Notes: generated by a model not told the origin, from the letters alone. Positions 1-13,568 are shown, numbered from the stretch's first letter. The stretch: 64,000 nt of DNA from Brasenia schreberi (GCA_036023115.1 JAYKKT010000040.1:4620501-4684500), one strand, 5' to 3'. Made by a program: numbers and translations.

Positions 1-2473
1 GACAGCACTTTCCTGTTGAGCTGGATATTCTCTTTCATCAAACCATGTATGAAAGTACTGTAGTTAACCTGGATATGAAATACAGCAGTTAAAAATATGA
101 ATGAAAAAGCGCCCACACAGATCTGCATGCCCATGCACACACACACAGAGTCAGGACCAGCCGAAGAAACATTGACCTCACATCTCTGCAGCAGGGATTG
201 GACAAAGATTGAATAAAAGCTGAAAGAAAGAAAACCCATCTTGAACTTACCAGAAGCTAACTAGGAGGCGTATACATTGATATTTTTGGAGTATATACTT
301 AATGCAAAACTGAAACTCTTAAAAGATGATTATTCAAATGAGACATGCTTTGATCATGATACTGAAACAAACAAACTAAGAAGTTCGGAGAATGACAAAA
401 CACTTCATTTTGATCAGCAACCACATGCAATTTTTTGCTGTTGGAATGCCTCCATCAAGGACCAGAGCCTTAAAATCAATTAGATGCCTTTGTAATGACA
501 TTGGAAAAGGAACACTAACACACATGCACACCTACACACGCGCACAAGCAGACATGGATTCTGTATTTCTAATTGTTTTACTCATGTAGCCATAAATACA
601 AGCCTTTGGATTGTGAAGTAGCTCGGTTGCCTATCTGAGTACAATCTGAATCGATACTGGCAAAGCAATAACCAAACTTATTGGATTTAACATTGTGAAT
701 AGAAGAACTTTATAAGCTTTACATGCGTGTTCATGATGACCGTAATACAGTCCAGTGCACCATACATTCAAACAAATATTGAACATCGTGACAGTGTCTG
801 TGCCGCATTTGTGAGCTTTCCTAAAGATCTCCGCATCTTAACTTAATTGCAAGCTTTCTTTTATTTGCAAATTCAGGTTGGGCAGACCTCTACGACATGT
901 GTACACTCCTAGGTATTGAACTTGTGACCAGCTAGAAGATTCTTTATAAGAAAACCTCTTATCCAGGAGAGATGCTCCTCCTTGTGCAATTGATGTTTCC
1001 ATGCATGGCCTTAACTGCATCTTAGTAAACTATTGTGCCCTAGTTTCCTAGTCCATAATTGGGAGATGAGGAGCCAGTAAAACCGATAAACTTAGATGCG
1101 TGTACCAGAATATTGCACCAGATAACATTGAGCTAAAGTTTGTTGATTTGAACTATGGCCTTGATGCCTAATACATAACATCCAACAAATTTAGCATAAC
1201 AAGTAATTTGGACTAGTTGCTAGACTACACAAATCTCTAAAGAGTGATCATTTTGTAAACACCGACATTCCTTCAGATTACAGGTTAATGGATTAAATGC
1301 ATAATCTTGATTTCTTCAGAGCACAAAGACCTCAAAACCTTATGATATATGGCCTTAAAAGTATCAGACTCAATGAAAGAAAGATGGTCACCTGATTGGA
1401 GATGCGCAGGAAAGGCCTAGTAGGTTGTTCTAACATGCATCTCAGTAAGTCCAAGTTTTAAACTATTTATAAAGGGAGAAGCAATTCATTTAGATTTTGG
1501 AGTTACACAAAGCATGACAATGGTATGTGTTTGTGGCCGTGTGCAATCAGGTATCATACTGGGCTCCAACAAAGCATGTAACTCAACGGAAAGAAACTAA
1601 TGGTTCATCGTTGGACAAAAGCTCATGGATTTGTATTCAATAAAATTTTATCCTTCCACAATTCACATACGATTCGTGGGTACTGGCCTTCCAATGCGCC
1701 TTAAAAGTGGAATATTACCAAATATACTATTTTCCTATTAACTAACCGAATTTGATAAAGTTCGATAAGCTCTTGCTTTTTGCTTCCTCCAACATAACAT
1801 CTCCAACTCCTCGAACCAATTAACACCAACCAAGGCTGACTCGGAATATGCAGAGGTGTACTCACTACCATTGATAATTTGGAAGGGGCCAGAATCCCCA
1901 CAACTTCTCAAGAAAAACAACCAATAGCCAATCCGTAAGGAATGCAATACATAAAACTAGTATGACCAAAAAAACAACTATGGGTACCACTATAAAGATA
2001 AATAACACAAAATTTTAAGTATTCAATTAATCAGATTTTCCACCAAGAGATTTGAAATTCCTTAACACAGCCACAACACTTCCATCAAAACCTATCCGAA
2101 GCTCACCCAAAAGGTTAAAGCACAAATAAAAAATAAAAGATACCAACATATAAAATAGATACCGCACGCAAAGGTTATATAAGAATGAGAAACTGACGAT
2201 GGTAGCCAAGAGTTAGATGAGAGATTGGTCATACAGATAATTTATAAAAAGAAAATGAATAAATGAGAAGATGGTGATGCCTAATACCCCATGTAGGCGT
2301 GTTCCGGCATTGATCCGCTCTATCCAGAGGGACCTCATATCCCTCTTCTTGTTCCTTCGGTCTCTGTACGAATACTGGAGCGCCTTCTCCACTCGCTCCC
2401 TAGCTATTCGTATACAATTCTTGGCCCTCCCTCTGAACCCCTTTGCTAGCTTGAAGATCTTGTCCTTGTTCAT
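1..2473 (-). CDS. RPL20: Ribosomal protein L20 (bL20), nuclear gene for an organellar, probably mitochondrial, ribosome; partial
   Basis: This encodes a bL20-family protein of the large ribosomal subunit, which binds 23S-type rRNA early in assembly. Exon 1 (2473-2288, 62 codons) starts [20 protein letters not shown] and continues with a basic helical stretch typical of bL20. It ends HG followed by a GT donor in phase 0. Exon 2 (68-1) opens [20 protein letters not shown], the next bL20 segment, and runs off the left edge. The start is the Met at 2471-2473; an upstream in-frame TTG is not needed. Introns, strand and neighbours show that it is nuclear. From memory it matches the plant nuclear L20 that serves mitochondria; a separate targeting peptide is not visible. 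No stop or frameshift is seen in the part present. The C-terminal third lies outside the window. Confidence 0.9.
69..2287 (-). other. Intron 1 of the L20 gene
   Basis: A 2.2-kb intron with a GT donor at 2287-2286 and an AG acceptor just above 68. It is AT-rich and holds no coding stretch or transposon end that I recognise. The short open frames in it show no family motif. Confidence 0.6.
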
Positions 2474-2743
2474 CTCTCTCTCTCTCCAATGAGCAAAGGC
2501 AAGGAGGGAGAAAACCCCAACCAAAACCCCAAAACGAAGGCCACCTGAGGATGATTTTTAAATGGATCGGGTCCGGAATTGGTTTACATAAAGACCGAGT
2601 CCACTTGTGGGAGCTCGGGTCAAATAGGGACTTGACCCACACCACATAACCCGGAGTAGGATTAACATTAAGCTACTCGAGCCTTTTATCTAAAGCCGAT
2701 TCCTATTGCTCTATCATTCAGGGGATGTTTGATTACGAGATTG
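2474..2743 (-). promoter_or_regulatory. 5' flank of L20 left between its start and a copia LTR
   Basis: Only 270 bp separate the L20 start codon from the edge of the copia LTR at 2744. A short GA tract (gene sense) lies directly upstream of the ATG. The core promoter and leader must fit here, or the LTR must contribute. No clear TATA box was found. Confidence 0.4.
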
Positions 2744-3039
2744 TGATGTGCTTACTCGTGGAGGATCTTCGCCAAGAGTCCTTATATCATAAGAGTAGGA
2801 GGGGTTGAAGGAATGCAACTTTTATTAGAGTCTGGTTTCATTTTCCGAGTCTTATCATTATGGACTTTTCGTTACAAGCCTTATGATTATCCGTGAGAGA
2901 TTTAACGTATGTGTTTTAAGAAAAAAGTTAACAGATTTTATTTTGAAATTGTTAACACATCCATGAAATCCAAGAAGATGGCGTGTCTTCTCTTATTCCA
3001 TTGATTCCTTACTGAAAATGGCTAAATAATTACATTACA
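2744..3039 (-). repeat. 3' LTR of the copia element
   Basis: About 296 bp. It aligns over its length with 7968-8403 but lacks roughly 120 bp found in that copy. The purine-rich AAATGAGAGA (minus strand) directly inside it fits a polypurine tract. Confidence 0.75.
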
Positions 3040-5453
3040 TCTCTCATTTGACTACTTGAGCTAAACTATTATAACATTCTGGTATTATTCCCCCACTTTT
3101 TGTGGGTTTTTCCAAGTTGTGCTTGCTATGATTTCAAGTGTAATTGCAATCTATACATGCATGGTTTTTCGTATACATCATGTTCTTTCCTACACAACAA
3201 TCATCGTGTAATTTAATACATTTTAAACAAATCTCAAACTCATGTTTACAACATACTTTGAGAAAAGATTCTTTGTTACACCTTTGATCAATGAGTCAGC
3301 CAACATATCATTAGTTGGCGTATATGATATAGATATCTCATTTTTTTAAAACATATTATGAACATAGTGGTACTTAACCATTATATGTTCGCTTCTGGAG
3401 CTATCTGCTCCACTCTTAATCAAAGTAATTGTTGTATTGTTTTTACAATAAATGACAATGGACTCATTGCCTATATCAAACTTCAAATCACGTATGAAGC
3501 GAATTATCCAAACGGTACTCATTGCAGTCATACAACAAGCAACATACTCAACTTTTTATATATGCAATACACAAATATGTTTCTTGAAAGCCCAAGAAAT
3601 ATTACCACCTCCAAATAAAAATATTTGTCTATAGGTTAATTTATTGTCATCTTTGCTCCCCATAATATCAGTAACATCCGAGTATCCTACCACTTTTAGT
3701 TCATATACTTGAAAATATTGTTTCAAGTCTTTTGTTCCTTTAAAATATCTTATAATCATTTTCACAATTATCCAATGTTCTCAACTACTTTATATCTATT
3801 TACAAGACGAACAACGAAACTGATATCAAGTCTTGTATGCCAACAGCTTGCACATAAAGAATATTAGGCTTCTTTTCTCTCTCACTTGAACAATCAGCCT
3901 TGCTCAATTTTACTACTTTTGCATCGAGTATAGTTGCAAGCTTTCACTAACCCATTTTAAATTTGTTAAGGATATAGTCTATACATATCTCTTGACTTAA
4001 GTATAAAAGTTTAGATTATGTATCATGAGAAATCTTTATTTCCAGAATATAAGATGTCTCTCCCATATCCTTTATTTCGAACCTTGAGTATAACTATAAT
4101 ATGGTTTTAACAATCATTTTATTATCATTTTCAGTTAATAATATGTTATCTACATAAATGACAAAGTAACTCCCACTGTTTCAAATACATACATAGTGAT
4201 CAAGTTCATTAACCACAAGCTCAAATTAAATTATAACATTTTAAAAAGTTAAATACCATTGACGAGGTAATTACTTAAGATCATATAGGGATTTTTTTTA
4301 ACCTATATATTTTATCCTCTTAGCCTTTAACAATATATCCTTCCGGTTGTTGCATATATATGATTTCATCTAAATCTTTATTTAGAAAAATAATTTTTAT
4401 ATCTAACTTATATAAATCCAAATCATAATATGCTAAAATTACCAGAATTATTCTTATGAATGCAAATTTCGTAATAAGAAAATATATCTCAACAAAATAT
4501 ATCTCCTCATTTTGCGAAAATCCTTCTACAACCAACTTTGCCTTAAACTTGTTGATAGATCCATCGACTTTATATTTCTTTTTCAAAACTCATTTACAAC
4601 TTATTGCTTTAATTCCTTTTGCAAATCAATCAATTCACAAACTTGGTTTTCTTGATGGATTCAATTTTCTCATCTATGACCTTTTTTCAATTTGAAGATT
4701 TAAATGAGTCAATAACCTACTCATATGTCAAGTTAACAGGTAGCTCATCTAAATCAACCAAATTACACACTTTTTGTGATAATCCTCTAAGTAGAATGTT
4801 ATGACCCTAGGTCTTTTATTATGTCTACTTAAAGTTTTAGTTTGTTTAGGATGATCATCATTATTCATGGATTCAAAGAATGATTGATCTAGATCTACTA
4901 CATCATTAACATATTTATCATCATTTTCAATGATATCATTCTTAGTATTTTCTAATAATTTAATATCCCTTCTTTCTATTAATTCATGGTTCTTCTCAAA
5001 AAACTGATATCCTTTAAAACATTTAGGATATCCAATGAAAACACATCTCAAGGATATGCTTTCAAGATCCTCACCTCCTAAGATGACCTATATTTGGTTT
5101 TCTTTCAATCTACATCTTGTATGGTGTAGATAATATAATCTTACAAAATAATATATTTAGTATATGCACGACTATACTTACTGCTTCTCTACAAAATATC
5201 TTTGGTAAAGAAGCATCTATTAACATAGATCTCATCATATTCAATAAGATCATGTTGTATTTTTCTGCTATACCATTTTGTTGAGGTGTATTGGGCATTA
5301 TAATTTATTTTGAAATATCAAAGTTTTTATAATATTCTAAAAATTTTGTAGAAGTGTATTCTCTACCTCGATCAGACCTTAAGATTTATGTGGACCATTT
5401 CTGCTACACCTTATATTCTTTGAATACTTTAATTGTCATATATTTATGTATTA

Positions 5454-5508
<55 letters not shown>
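5454..5508. repeat. (TA)n microsatellite inside the copia element
   Basis: An uninterrupted TA tract of about 55 bp between the integrase and pre-integrase regions. It arose after the element decayed. Confidence 0.9.
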
Positions 5509-5515
<7 letters not shown>

Positions 5516-7967
5516 CTCAAATAATTATCGATAAAGATTACAAAAAAAAACCTTACCTTGATGCAATCTCACTCTAAATGGTCCACATAAATAAGTGTGA
5601 ATGATCTCTAATATGGATGTTATCCTAGTTATGCTTTTAAAAAATAATTTTCTTGTTAGTTTTCCTTTTATATAGGTTTCAAACTTACTAAAAGTATTTT
5701 CCTAAAATCTAGGTAGCAAGTCAAAGTTGGATAATTTTTTTAACTTTTCAGACTTATATGGCCTAGGCATTTATGCTATATATTCACATAGACATTAAAG
5801 ACACAATCTATATAAGTAGAAGAACCATCATTTTCATTAATGTTTCATTTAAACAATTCACGTTTAACATTAAATAGTCCTCAAAAATCTATCATTTTGT
5901 GCTTTCCCATGGTTACCTTGCCAAGGACAAATATAACTTCAAAACCTTTATTAACTAAGGTAGAGACCAAAACTAAATTATGCTTGATAGATAACATAAT
6001 TAGTACATCAATTAATACTACTAGTGTGCCTTATATATCCTAAAGAATTCAACCCGAAGGACATCTGAGAAAGTGTTATTTCTTATATATACATGATATT
6101 CATTTGGTTTATATTTCTTTAAGTTCATATCCCCTGTTTTGCTCATAGAGATATGTCTCTTTGCCCCTTAATCAATCTACAAACCAGTTACTAGGAGGTT
6201 TATATAGAGGAATTCTAAAATCAGGCAAACTATATCATGTTTCTCTGTTTGATTGTGTTGTTGAGTGTTTCTACCATTAGTCTTTTTGTTGTGATAATCT
6301 TTCTTATAGTATTCTATTTTTCCACAATTGAAACACTTGACCTGAGAAGATGTTTTCTACATTTTCTTAAAAAAATGACGACCTTTCTTTTTATTTTTAC
6401 CAAACTTTTTGTTTGGTTTATTCTTTTTTTGGTTGGTTTTTTAGTTTGACCATATCTCATCTTGAACTACTAAATTTTTTCTTCACTTTTTTATTTGTAT
6501 GCTCTTATTAAATTGCTAGTTTAAGAGATAATTGAGAAAGATTTGTTTTAACCCCTAATCTAAGAACAGTGACAATCATATTTCATGATGGGGAAGACTA
6601 TTCAGAATAGTTGATATTTGCATAGCTTCAGGGATGATATATTTTGCTACAACTAAGTTTTTTATCATTACTAACATTTGGTTCACATGTTCTATTACAT
6701 TATCTCATTCTTTTATTTTGTAAGAGTTGTATTTTTGTAGTAATAGTTGGACATGTAATTTGGTTTTAGTGTCATATTTGGCTATTATTGAGTCAAACAA
6801 CTTCTTAACGGTCTCAAATTCCTCAAAAAACCTAATTAGGTTATCTTTCATTACGTTAGCATTATGATTTTAGCTATTGTATTATCTTTAAGAAATATTT
6901 TATATATTTTCTTTTCTTCTTTAGTTGCATTGGGAGTGTAGGTAAAACTGTTTCCCTGAGTACATAATATTTATGCCTTTCAGTGTAAGGCCTAACAAGA
7001 TACATCTTTTTTACGTTTAGAAGTTTAGAACGTTTAATTTTTTTGTTTTTGCTAATTAAGATATACAAATTTTGTAAGTCATTTTTATTTGTTTGGCAAA
7101 AATATCAGTAAGACGGTGTAAATGAAAATATTTAACATGCAACATATAACAAATAAGATGACTAATAGCCAACCAATAAAAGACAATTTGCTAAATATTC
7201 ATGTATTGAATTGTAAATAATTCCAAATACCAAAAAGCAACTTCTCATATAGCCTATATACTATTTTGGGACAAATCTATACTTTTCCCCCTTATTACCT
7301 GCCACTCTAATTACCTTAATATTAGAAGGGTATACCAATAATTTTGTCTCCAAAAGGACCAAGGACAAAACATTTTTTTTGTTCAGTAGCAGACCTACGA
7401 ATGTCATGTATGCTCAGGGACAACTGCATAATTCAATTGGTTGGTTTTTGGTAATTTTAACAAACTACTAGAAGATAAAAATGTCTTTTTATCTATTTAA
7501 GAGCAACATAGTCTTTTAACTTTTAAAATATCTGGATTTTTTTTTATACTTTTGTCTTGTGGCAATCGTTATTTTAAAAATATATTGAGGGCAAAACAAA
7601 CTTTTTATAATGACAAATGAGAGAGAGAAAGCCGAAAGAGGGAGACAAAATGTGAAGAGAGAGGGAGAGGTGGGAGGGTGAGGCGACGGATGACCTTTGG
7701 CCTTTGATCCGCGTCAAAGGGTAGAGCTTTTATTAGAGGTTGCTGGATTTTTTCCTTTATCGGTTTTTTGTATCGACCTTTTTTGCAGTCTTAGGCCACT
7801 CGAGTTGGTGGCTTCTGATTGTCTACCCTTTTTGAGAGAGTATTTCCTCTTTTTCTATTATTTATTTGTCTTTGTTAACTATGAATAGATAACGATTGAG
7901 GGTTAATCCTTGTTCTCTATTGCCTTTTGATTTTTATAGGTTTCGATCAACCTCGCTCTGATACCAC

Positions 7968-8403
7968 TGATAATGTTTATTGGTACAAGATCCTCGTCGA
8001 AGTCCTTAGATCATATGCATAATGGAGAGTGAGAGGGGTTGAAGGAAGACCTCAGAGTATAGCAGAAGGAGGAAGAGGAAAGAGATAATTAAATAAAGAT
8101 TTTCAAGGAAGAAGTGTTTCTCTTTTTTCACATTTTTTACACATTGTCTTTCTTTTGTTATTGTTATATTTATAATAAAAAAACTTTAATTACAATCCAA
8201 CTTCGTCTTCCTAGTCTTATTATTTTGGGCTTTCTGTTACAAGCCTTATCGTTATCCGTAAGAGGTATAACATATGCGTTTTAAGAAAATAATTAATGAA
8301 TTTTATTTTGAAATGATTAACGCATCTATGAAATATAAGAAGATGGTCTATCTTTCCGTATTCCATAAATTCATTACAAAAAATGATCAAATATTATATT
8401 ACA
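7968..8403 (-). repeat. 5' LTR of the copia element
   Basis: About 436 bp, adjoining the tRNA primer-binding site at 7955-7966. Many substitutions relative to the other LTR point to an old insertion. Confidence 0.75.
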
Positions 8404-8951
8404 GACTAACCTACATATCAGTCACTATAAGGCTAGTTTCAATGGTCGAGTTCATAACCAAGTAAAAAATAGAGTTATATGACTGCATTTGAACACCAAA
8501 ACTTATATTTAATTAAAAGATGAACTAGGTCTACAACTCCAATTCCATAGGCCCAACCCTCTCCAAAGGAGTTTGTCCTACATGGAGGAGCTCCCGCTCA
8601 TACAAGTCGGTGCTCAATCTTTGTCGGTGCTACTCTAAATCAACCTGATGCCAAGCATATATTCATGAAGGCGATCCGTTTAGTTACTGTTGTATTTTGA
8701 GTTGTTCCAACTCCTTGAAAGGTGGTTTCTTTAAACTTTAAAGTTATAAACAAAATGATTATATCAACAAAAAATCATCTATCTTCAAGTTGGACCTAAG
8801 CTTGATTAAATGGATCTAAATACAAAAGTTGAGTTTAAGATAGAGATTGATTTTGAGGCATGACCAACCCAAACGAGTTTGTGTCAAAACATACAGAAGA
8901 GATTAGGGTTAGTAGAGCAAAGAACAGGGTCTAGCAGTTGGTCTTGTTCGG

Positions 8952-9011
<60 letters not shown>

Positions 9012-10467
9012 TATATTGAAGGGTGGATTCCATTCCAGTGGTCCATTTCCTCGTTCTTGAGCCTAAGCCTACTACAAGCCTTGTGGAACATCCGTGCCGT
9101 GGAGTCCTAATAATGGTTGAACAAACAAGATGTTTTTTTTATCTCTTTTCAAGCACAAACAAGATGCACTTAATAAGAACATTGAGGTGAAGACAAACCC
9201 CTGTTGGATTTGCACTAGGGATTGAACTCCTAACATGTGATCAGGTCCGACAGACTAATCGTCTCTCTCTCTCACGATCAGATTTAAAGATAATTTGAAC
9301 TTCTGTTCATCAACCTTTGAGCGTGTCGTATGAACTGCTTATTTTTATACTTTCAGGAACTTGTACAAGCATCAAAATCCTCATGTAGACATGAACCCGA
9401 TAAGAAAGATCCAAATTAACTCAAATGCAATGCTTCACCGCCTTTTCTTCTTTGTATTTGTTTTATGTTTAGGGATGATAATTTTGTGTTTCATAACATG
9501 TTCTTATCATGTTATCTCGTGTTTTCAGGTAGACCTGAACCTGATAAGTTCTTTTCATGTTTTCTTAGGATGAAATGAAGGGTCTTTTGAGTCATGTCTT
9601 TGCTTTTCGTCGTTAGGTGTTTATTGACAACAAATTCATGATTATCGACCTGTTTAAGTTAATTCATGTTTATGTGATGTGTAAGTCATGTCAACGTGAC
9701 TAGTATTGTCAATATTGTAGATCCTACCTAAGATTTAGGATCATATGATTGATTGTACATGTCGTAAAACATGACAACACAATTTCAATGACACTTACAA
9801 TAACTTATTTTTTTGGCGTCAATAGTATATCTGTAATTGACTTTTTAATCTTAAAGTAAAATCATAAATTTCAACATATAAGTCGTAACCGTATCACATA
9901 ACTTTCAGTTATATATATAAATGGTTTTATAATCTATTTAGGTTCTTTAAGAAATTTTGATAGTAACAATGATAGTTTTGATTGATGGAAGATTGTTTTG
10001 AAAAACGATAGAATGGTCGAAGTTGGTGAAGGTTGATGGTGGATGGTTGAAACAAGTGAACCATTATATAAGATTATATATAGAGAGAATTATTGAATCT
10101 TGTTCACTAATGATGATCTTTACTCATGTTTTATTACTACTTTTTATGACATGAGTGTAATAATATCATTTTTTATTCTTTTTTAGAAACCTTAATTTTT
10201 TAAAATAAATTACAGCACATGGATGAGTTTGAATGAATATATGTTAGAAGGAGTGATTGGATCTGTTTATCATTCACACTAGCCACTTATGCATGATCAT
10301 CACTTTTGAAGATATAAGTTGCTTTTATATTTTTTTAGAAATTTAAAAAAAATTTAAATTACAATAATATCACCAAAAAAAATCATGAATCAATGTGAGT
10401 AGATTTGTCGATGATGAAAAAGATAGTAGATATATATCACAGTTCGGGACATTGTATAGGCAAGATT

Positions 10468-10536
<69 letters not shown>

Positions 10537-10810
10537 GTATTCCCACTCAAACCCTATGTATAGAGTATTTCCACTCCATTCGGGTCGGTACAGGTTGGGG
10601 TTGCTCGGGTTAGCTCAATATTGCCATCACTAGCTAAAAGTGTCAGCCAACGAGTTACCTGTTACATACACTCATATTGTAATGGAACATTCGCAGGGTC
10701 TAAGCAACTAAGAGAAAAGCTGAAAAAAGAGGTTTACTATTCACACCTTTATATTATTTATATATTCTTTTTCTTAAATACTGAAATTATTTTTTCATAA
10801 CTTTCTCTTT
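8404..10810. other. AT-rich spacer with microsatellites, no gene seen
   Basis: No coding exon is recognised. It contains a compound (CT)n(TA)n tract at about 8956-9003 and (AT)n(AG)n at about 10471-10530. Around 9200-9250 the minus strand has a B-box-like GGAGTTCAATCCC, perhaps a SINE relic. A 25-bp stretch at 10600-10625 recurs with one mismatch at about 11200-11225, in the loop between the two LINE fragments that follow. Confidence 0.5.
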
Positions 10811-11186
10811 CTGACTTAGTAGAACAAAGATAAATGATATGGAATGTAAGTTTGATCATTTGGTTACTTCAAAGGATATAGAAATTAAAATTGGCACTCA
10901 TTGCATCCCCCAAAAGGAAAGTTTTAAATACCTAGGGTTAATTTTTCAAAGTGATGAAAGAATTGGTGGAGATGTTATGCATAGAATTAACGCTGGTTGG
11001 TTAAAATGGAGAGGAGCATCAGGTATTCTTTGTGATAAGAAGATACCATTAAAGTTAAAAGGTAAATATTATAGAGCAGCAATTAGGCCTGCCATGTTTC
11101 ATGGTTCTAAGTGTTGGGCAGTTAATCATCAACATGTACAAAAGATGTCTGTAACAGAAATGAAGATGTTGCGATAGATGAGTGGT
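10811..11186 (+). mobile_element. RTE-type LINE fragment, region after the reverse transcriptase
   Basis: It encodes the conserved RTE tail of ORF2, starting MECKFDHLVTSKDIEIKIG, with [25 protein letters not shown] and [14 protein letters not shown]. The same segment occurs at about 29650-30030 in the full-length copy. Both the RT core and the TTG-rich 3' tail are missing. It breaks off at a junction sharing a few bases with the antisense copy that follows. Confidence 0.85.
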
Positions 11187-11230
11187 GCCACTCCTAATTG
11201 CTCAGGTTAGCTCAATATTGCCATGTTTCA

Positions 11231-12016
11231 TGCCATCTTAAATGATACTCTCTCATTTTATCCTCTATTGGTGCCACTCCTAATTTGTTTCTCATAACCT
11301 CATTATGTATATGGTCTTTTCTTGTATGACCACTCATCCATCTCAATATCTTTGTTTCTATCACAAACATCTTTTATACATATTGATGATTAACTGCCCA
11401 ACACTCAAAACCATAAAATATGGCAGGTCTAATTGCTGCTCTATAATATTTACCTTTTAACTATAATAGTTTCTTCTTATCACAAAGAATACTTGATGCT
11501 CCTTTCCATTTTAACTAACCAACGTTAATTCTATGCATAACATCTCAATCAATTCTTTTCACTCTGAAAAATTGACCCTAGGTATTTAAAACTTTTCTTT
11601 TGGGGGACACAATGTGTGCCAATTTTAATTTCTATATCCTCTGAAGTAATTAAATGATCAAACTTACATTCCATATATTTTGTCTTTGTTCTACTAAGTC
11701 GGAAGCCTTTACTTTCTAATGTTTCTCCCTATAGTTCCAATTTTCTATTAACTTTTTCCTTAGACTCTTTCACTAACACAATGTCATTTGCAAATAACAT
11801 ACACCAAGGTACTTCATCTTTAATATGTTTTGTTAACTCATCAATCACCATTATAAATAAGTATGAACTTAAAGTTGATCCTTGATGTAACCCAATATTA
11901 AGTTCAAAGAAGTATGTCATTCTTTCACGAGTCCTCACACATGTTTTTGCACCATCGTACATATCTCTTATAAGGTTTATGTATGTCAATGTGATACCCC
12001 TTTTTTTCCAAAGCTT
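11231..12016 (-). mobile_element. RTE-type LINE fragment with reverse transcriptase motifs, antisense to its neighbour
   Basis: Read on the minus strand from about 12016 it gives [33 protein letters not shown] and [11 protein letters not shown], that is RT motifs up to the catalytic box, then the same post-RT segment as 10811-11186 in inverted orientation. The catalytic box reads FAND where FADD is expected. The 3' tail is absent. The junction with copia sequence is at about 12016-12020. Confidence 0.85.
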
Positions 12017-12775
12017 ATAGCAAATCAGCAAGTTCTAAGACTTGGTTTTTCTCAATGGATTAAAGTTCTTCATCCATGGCCCTTTCCCAGTATGAAGATC
12101 AAGATGAGTTAATAGCTTCCTAATATATCAAGTTATTAGTCAACTCATCTAAATCTATTGAATTACACACTTTCTTTACAAGGTAAGTGTGATAATACTT
12201 TAAGTAGGACGGTGTGACCCTAGGTCTTTTGTGTCCACTTAAAGTTTCAGATTGATCTAAAAGATCATCTATAGGTTCAAATAATGATCGATCTAGATCT
12301 ACTAGATCATTAACATACTCATCACCATTTGCAAGAATATCATTCTTAGTGTCCTATAAGAATTCAACATCATTTCTTTCTATGAATACATGATCCTTAT
12401 GATAAAGCCGATATCCTTTAGATCCTTTAGGATATCCAATAAATATACATCCCAAGGACCTACTACTTAACTTGTCTCTAGACTGATTAAGGATTTCACA
12501 TGAGTGATAGATTTCCACCTCTTGAGATTACCTAGGTTTGATTTTCTTCCAAACCACATCTCATATGGTATAGAGAATACAACTTTATATGGTACTTTGT
12601 ATAATATATACACAGTTATACTTAACACTTCTCCCCAAAAATACCCTTGCAGAGAAGAATCTATTAGCATAGACCTTGTCATATTCAATAACATCTTATT
12701 ATATATTTTCATTACACCATTCTGTTGAGGTATCCTCGGTATTATATTTTGCTTACTTAATATCCTGATATTTAT
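12017..12775 (-). mobile_element. Second Ty1-copia fragment (integrase region)
   Basis: The minus strand carries an integrase-like stretch at 12712-12467 (KMLLNMTRSMLIDSSL, then PYEMWFGRKSNLGNLKRW). Between about 12020 and 12480 it parallels 4620-5060 of the first element. No LTR was found, so it is a fragment. Its left end is cut by the LINE fragment. Confidence 0.8.
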
Positions 12776-13075
12776 TGTGACTAGGGATCACTTACAGAAA
12801 TGCTTCTGTTTCGTCAATTTATTTTTTCATGTTGCCTGTGTATCCGTTTACCGTCTCATGATATTTCAAAATTCAAATAATAGTGCACCCTGGGTTCACA
12901 AGAGAAAAGGGAAACCAGAAGGAAAGGGGTACTGTGGAAGCTCAAGATTATTACCAAATGATGCTCATCACAATTACAATGAAAGTTTTCAAATTATTGA
13001 TGTGTATGGTAGGGGCAGCTGAGATTTTGCCACACGGATTTGTCCATTTCAAAAAGTGGGGAAAAAAGCTTGGAT

Positions 13076-13445
13076 CAGTATTATATGTATCGTGTCATAG
13101 ACTACTACATTTGGGCGGAACTGATGATACGTATGGAATGGTATCGGTTATATTGCATTTTTTAAAATAAAAACAAAGAACTCTGATGAGAAACAAAATA
13201 TTTTCACATACCCTATATCAGCTTTATCGTGTGACCACCGATACATCCTGTATCACAGGATACATGCTGATATAGGGGTATGCAGATGTTGTATCAATCT
13301 TTATCTTATGATACAGCTGATACACCGATATGGCCGATACACCAGTGTCGTATGATACAAGTCGATATAGGGCCTATTTGTGATACAGGTCATTTATCAT
13401 ATTACTTTTTCAATTGATATGATACATATTGCACGATAGACACTG
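13076..13445. mobile_element. Short non-autonomous hAT-like element with GATAC-rich ends
   Basis: 370 bp. The left end starts CAGTATTATATGTATCG and the right end, reverse-complemented, starts CAGTGTCTATCGTG. The flanking 8-mers GCTTGGAT (13068-13075) and GTTTGGAT (13446-13453) match at 7 of 8 positions, the duplication length of hAT insertions. The interior is full of GATAC/GTATC words, as in the larger copies at 42.2, 52.8 and 54.4 kb. It has no coding capacity. Confidence 0.7.
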
Positions 13446-13568
13446 GTTTGGATGCCTTAGCCCAGTGAAAGACTGAAAGTGGGTTTTAATAGCATTTCTT
13501 TTGCATCATCATTGCTTAAACTTTGGTAATGATTTATTATCACTAATTTCTGATCGACCTTGTTACAG

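Larger units (their letters stand above)
2744..8403 (-). mobile_element. Ty1-copia LTR retrotransposon, old and degenerate
   Basis: The element reads right to left. Two related ends, 2744-3039 and 7968-8403, both begin TG and end CA. Just inside the right one, 7955-7966 on the minus strand reads TGGTATCAGAGC, a primer-binding site for initiator Met tRNA. The gag region has a decayed zinc knuckle at 6338-6291 (KCFNCGKIEYYKKDYH) in which the His and last Cys of CCHC are both Tyr. Integrase is seen at 5298-5110 (NTPQQNGIAEK) with its C-terminal part at 5051-4749. Reverse transcriptase lies at 4586-4320 (KLDIKIIFLNKDLDE, then QQPEGY) and RNase H at 3765-3346. Stops and frameshifts break every domain. 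This order (integrase before RT) defines copia. The flanking 5-mers GATTG and GACTA match at only 3 of 5 positions, so no clean target duplication remains. Confidence 0.9.

Noticed and set aside
2027..2209. Minus-strand frame ending [20 protein letters not shown] in the L20 intron
   Set aside because: Reads like a protein tail, but the L20 exons join in phase without it and no family is recognised.
7951..7970. tRNA gene near the copia element
   Set aside because: Only the 12-bp primer-binding complement of initiator Met tRNA is present.
12883..13170. Open frame upstream of the DJ-1 exon
   Set aside because: It shares no DJ-1 motif, and its 3' part runs into the hAT-like element.
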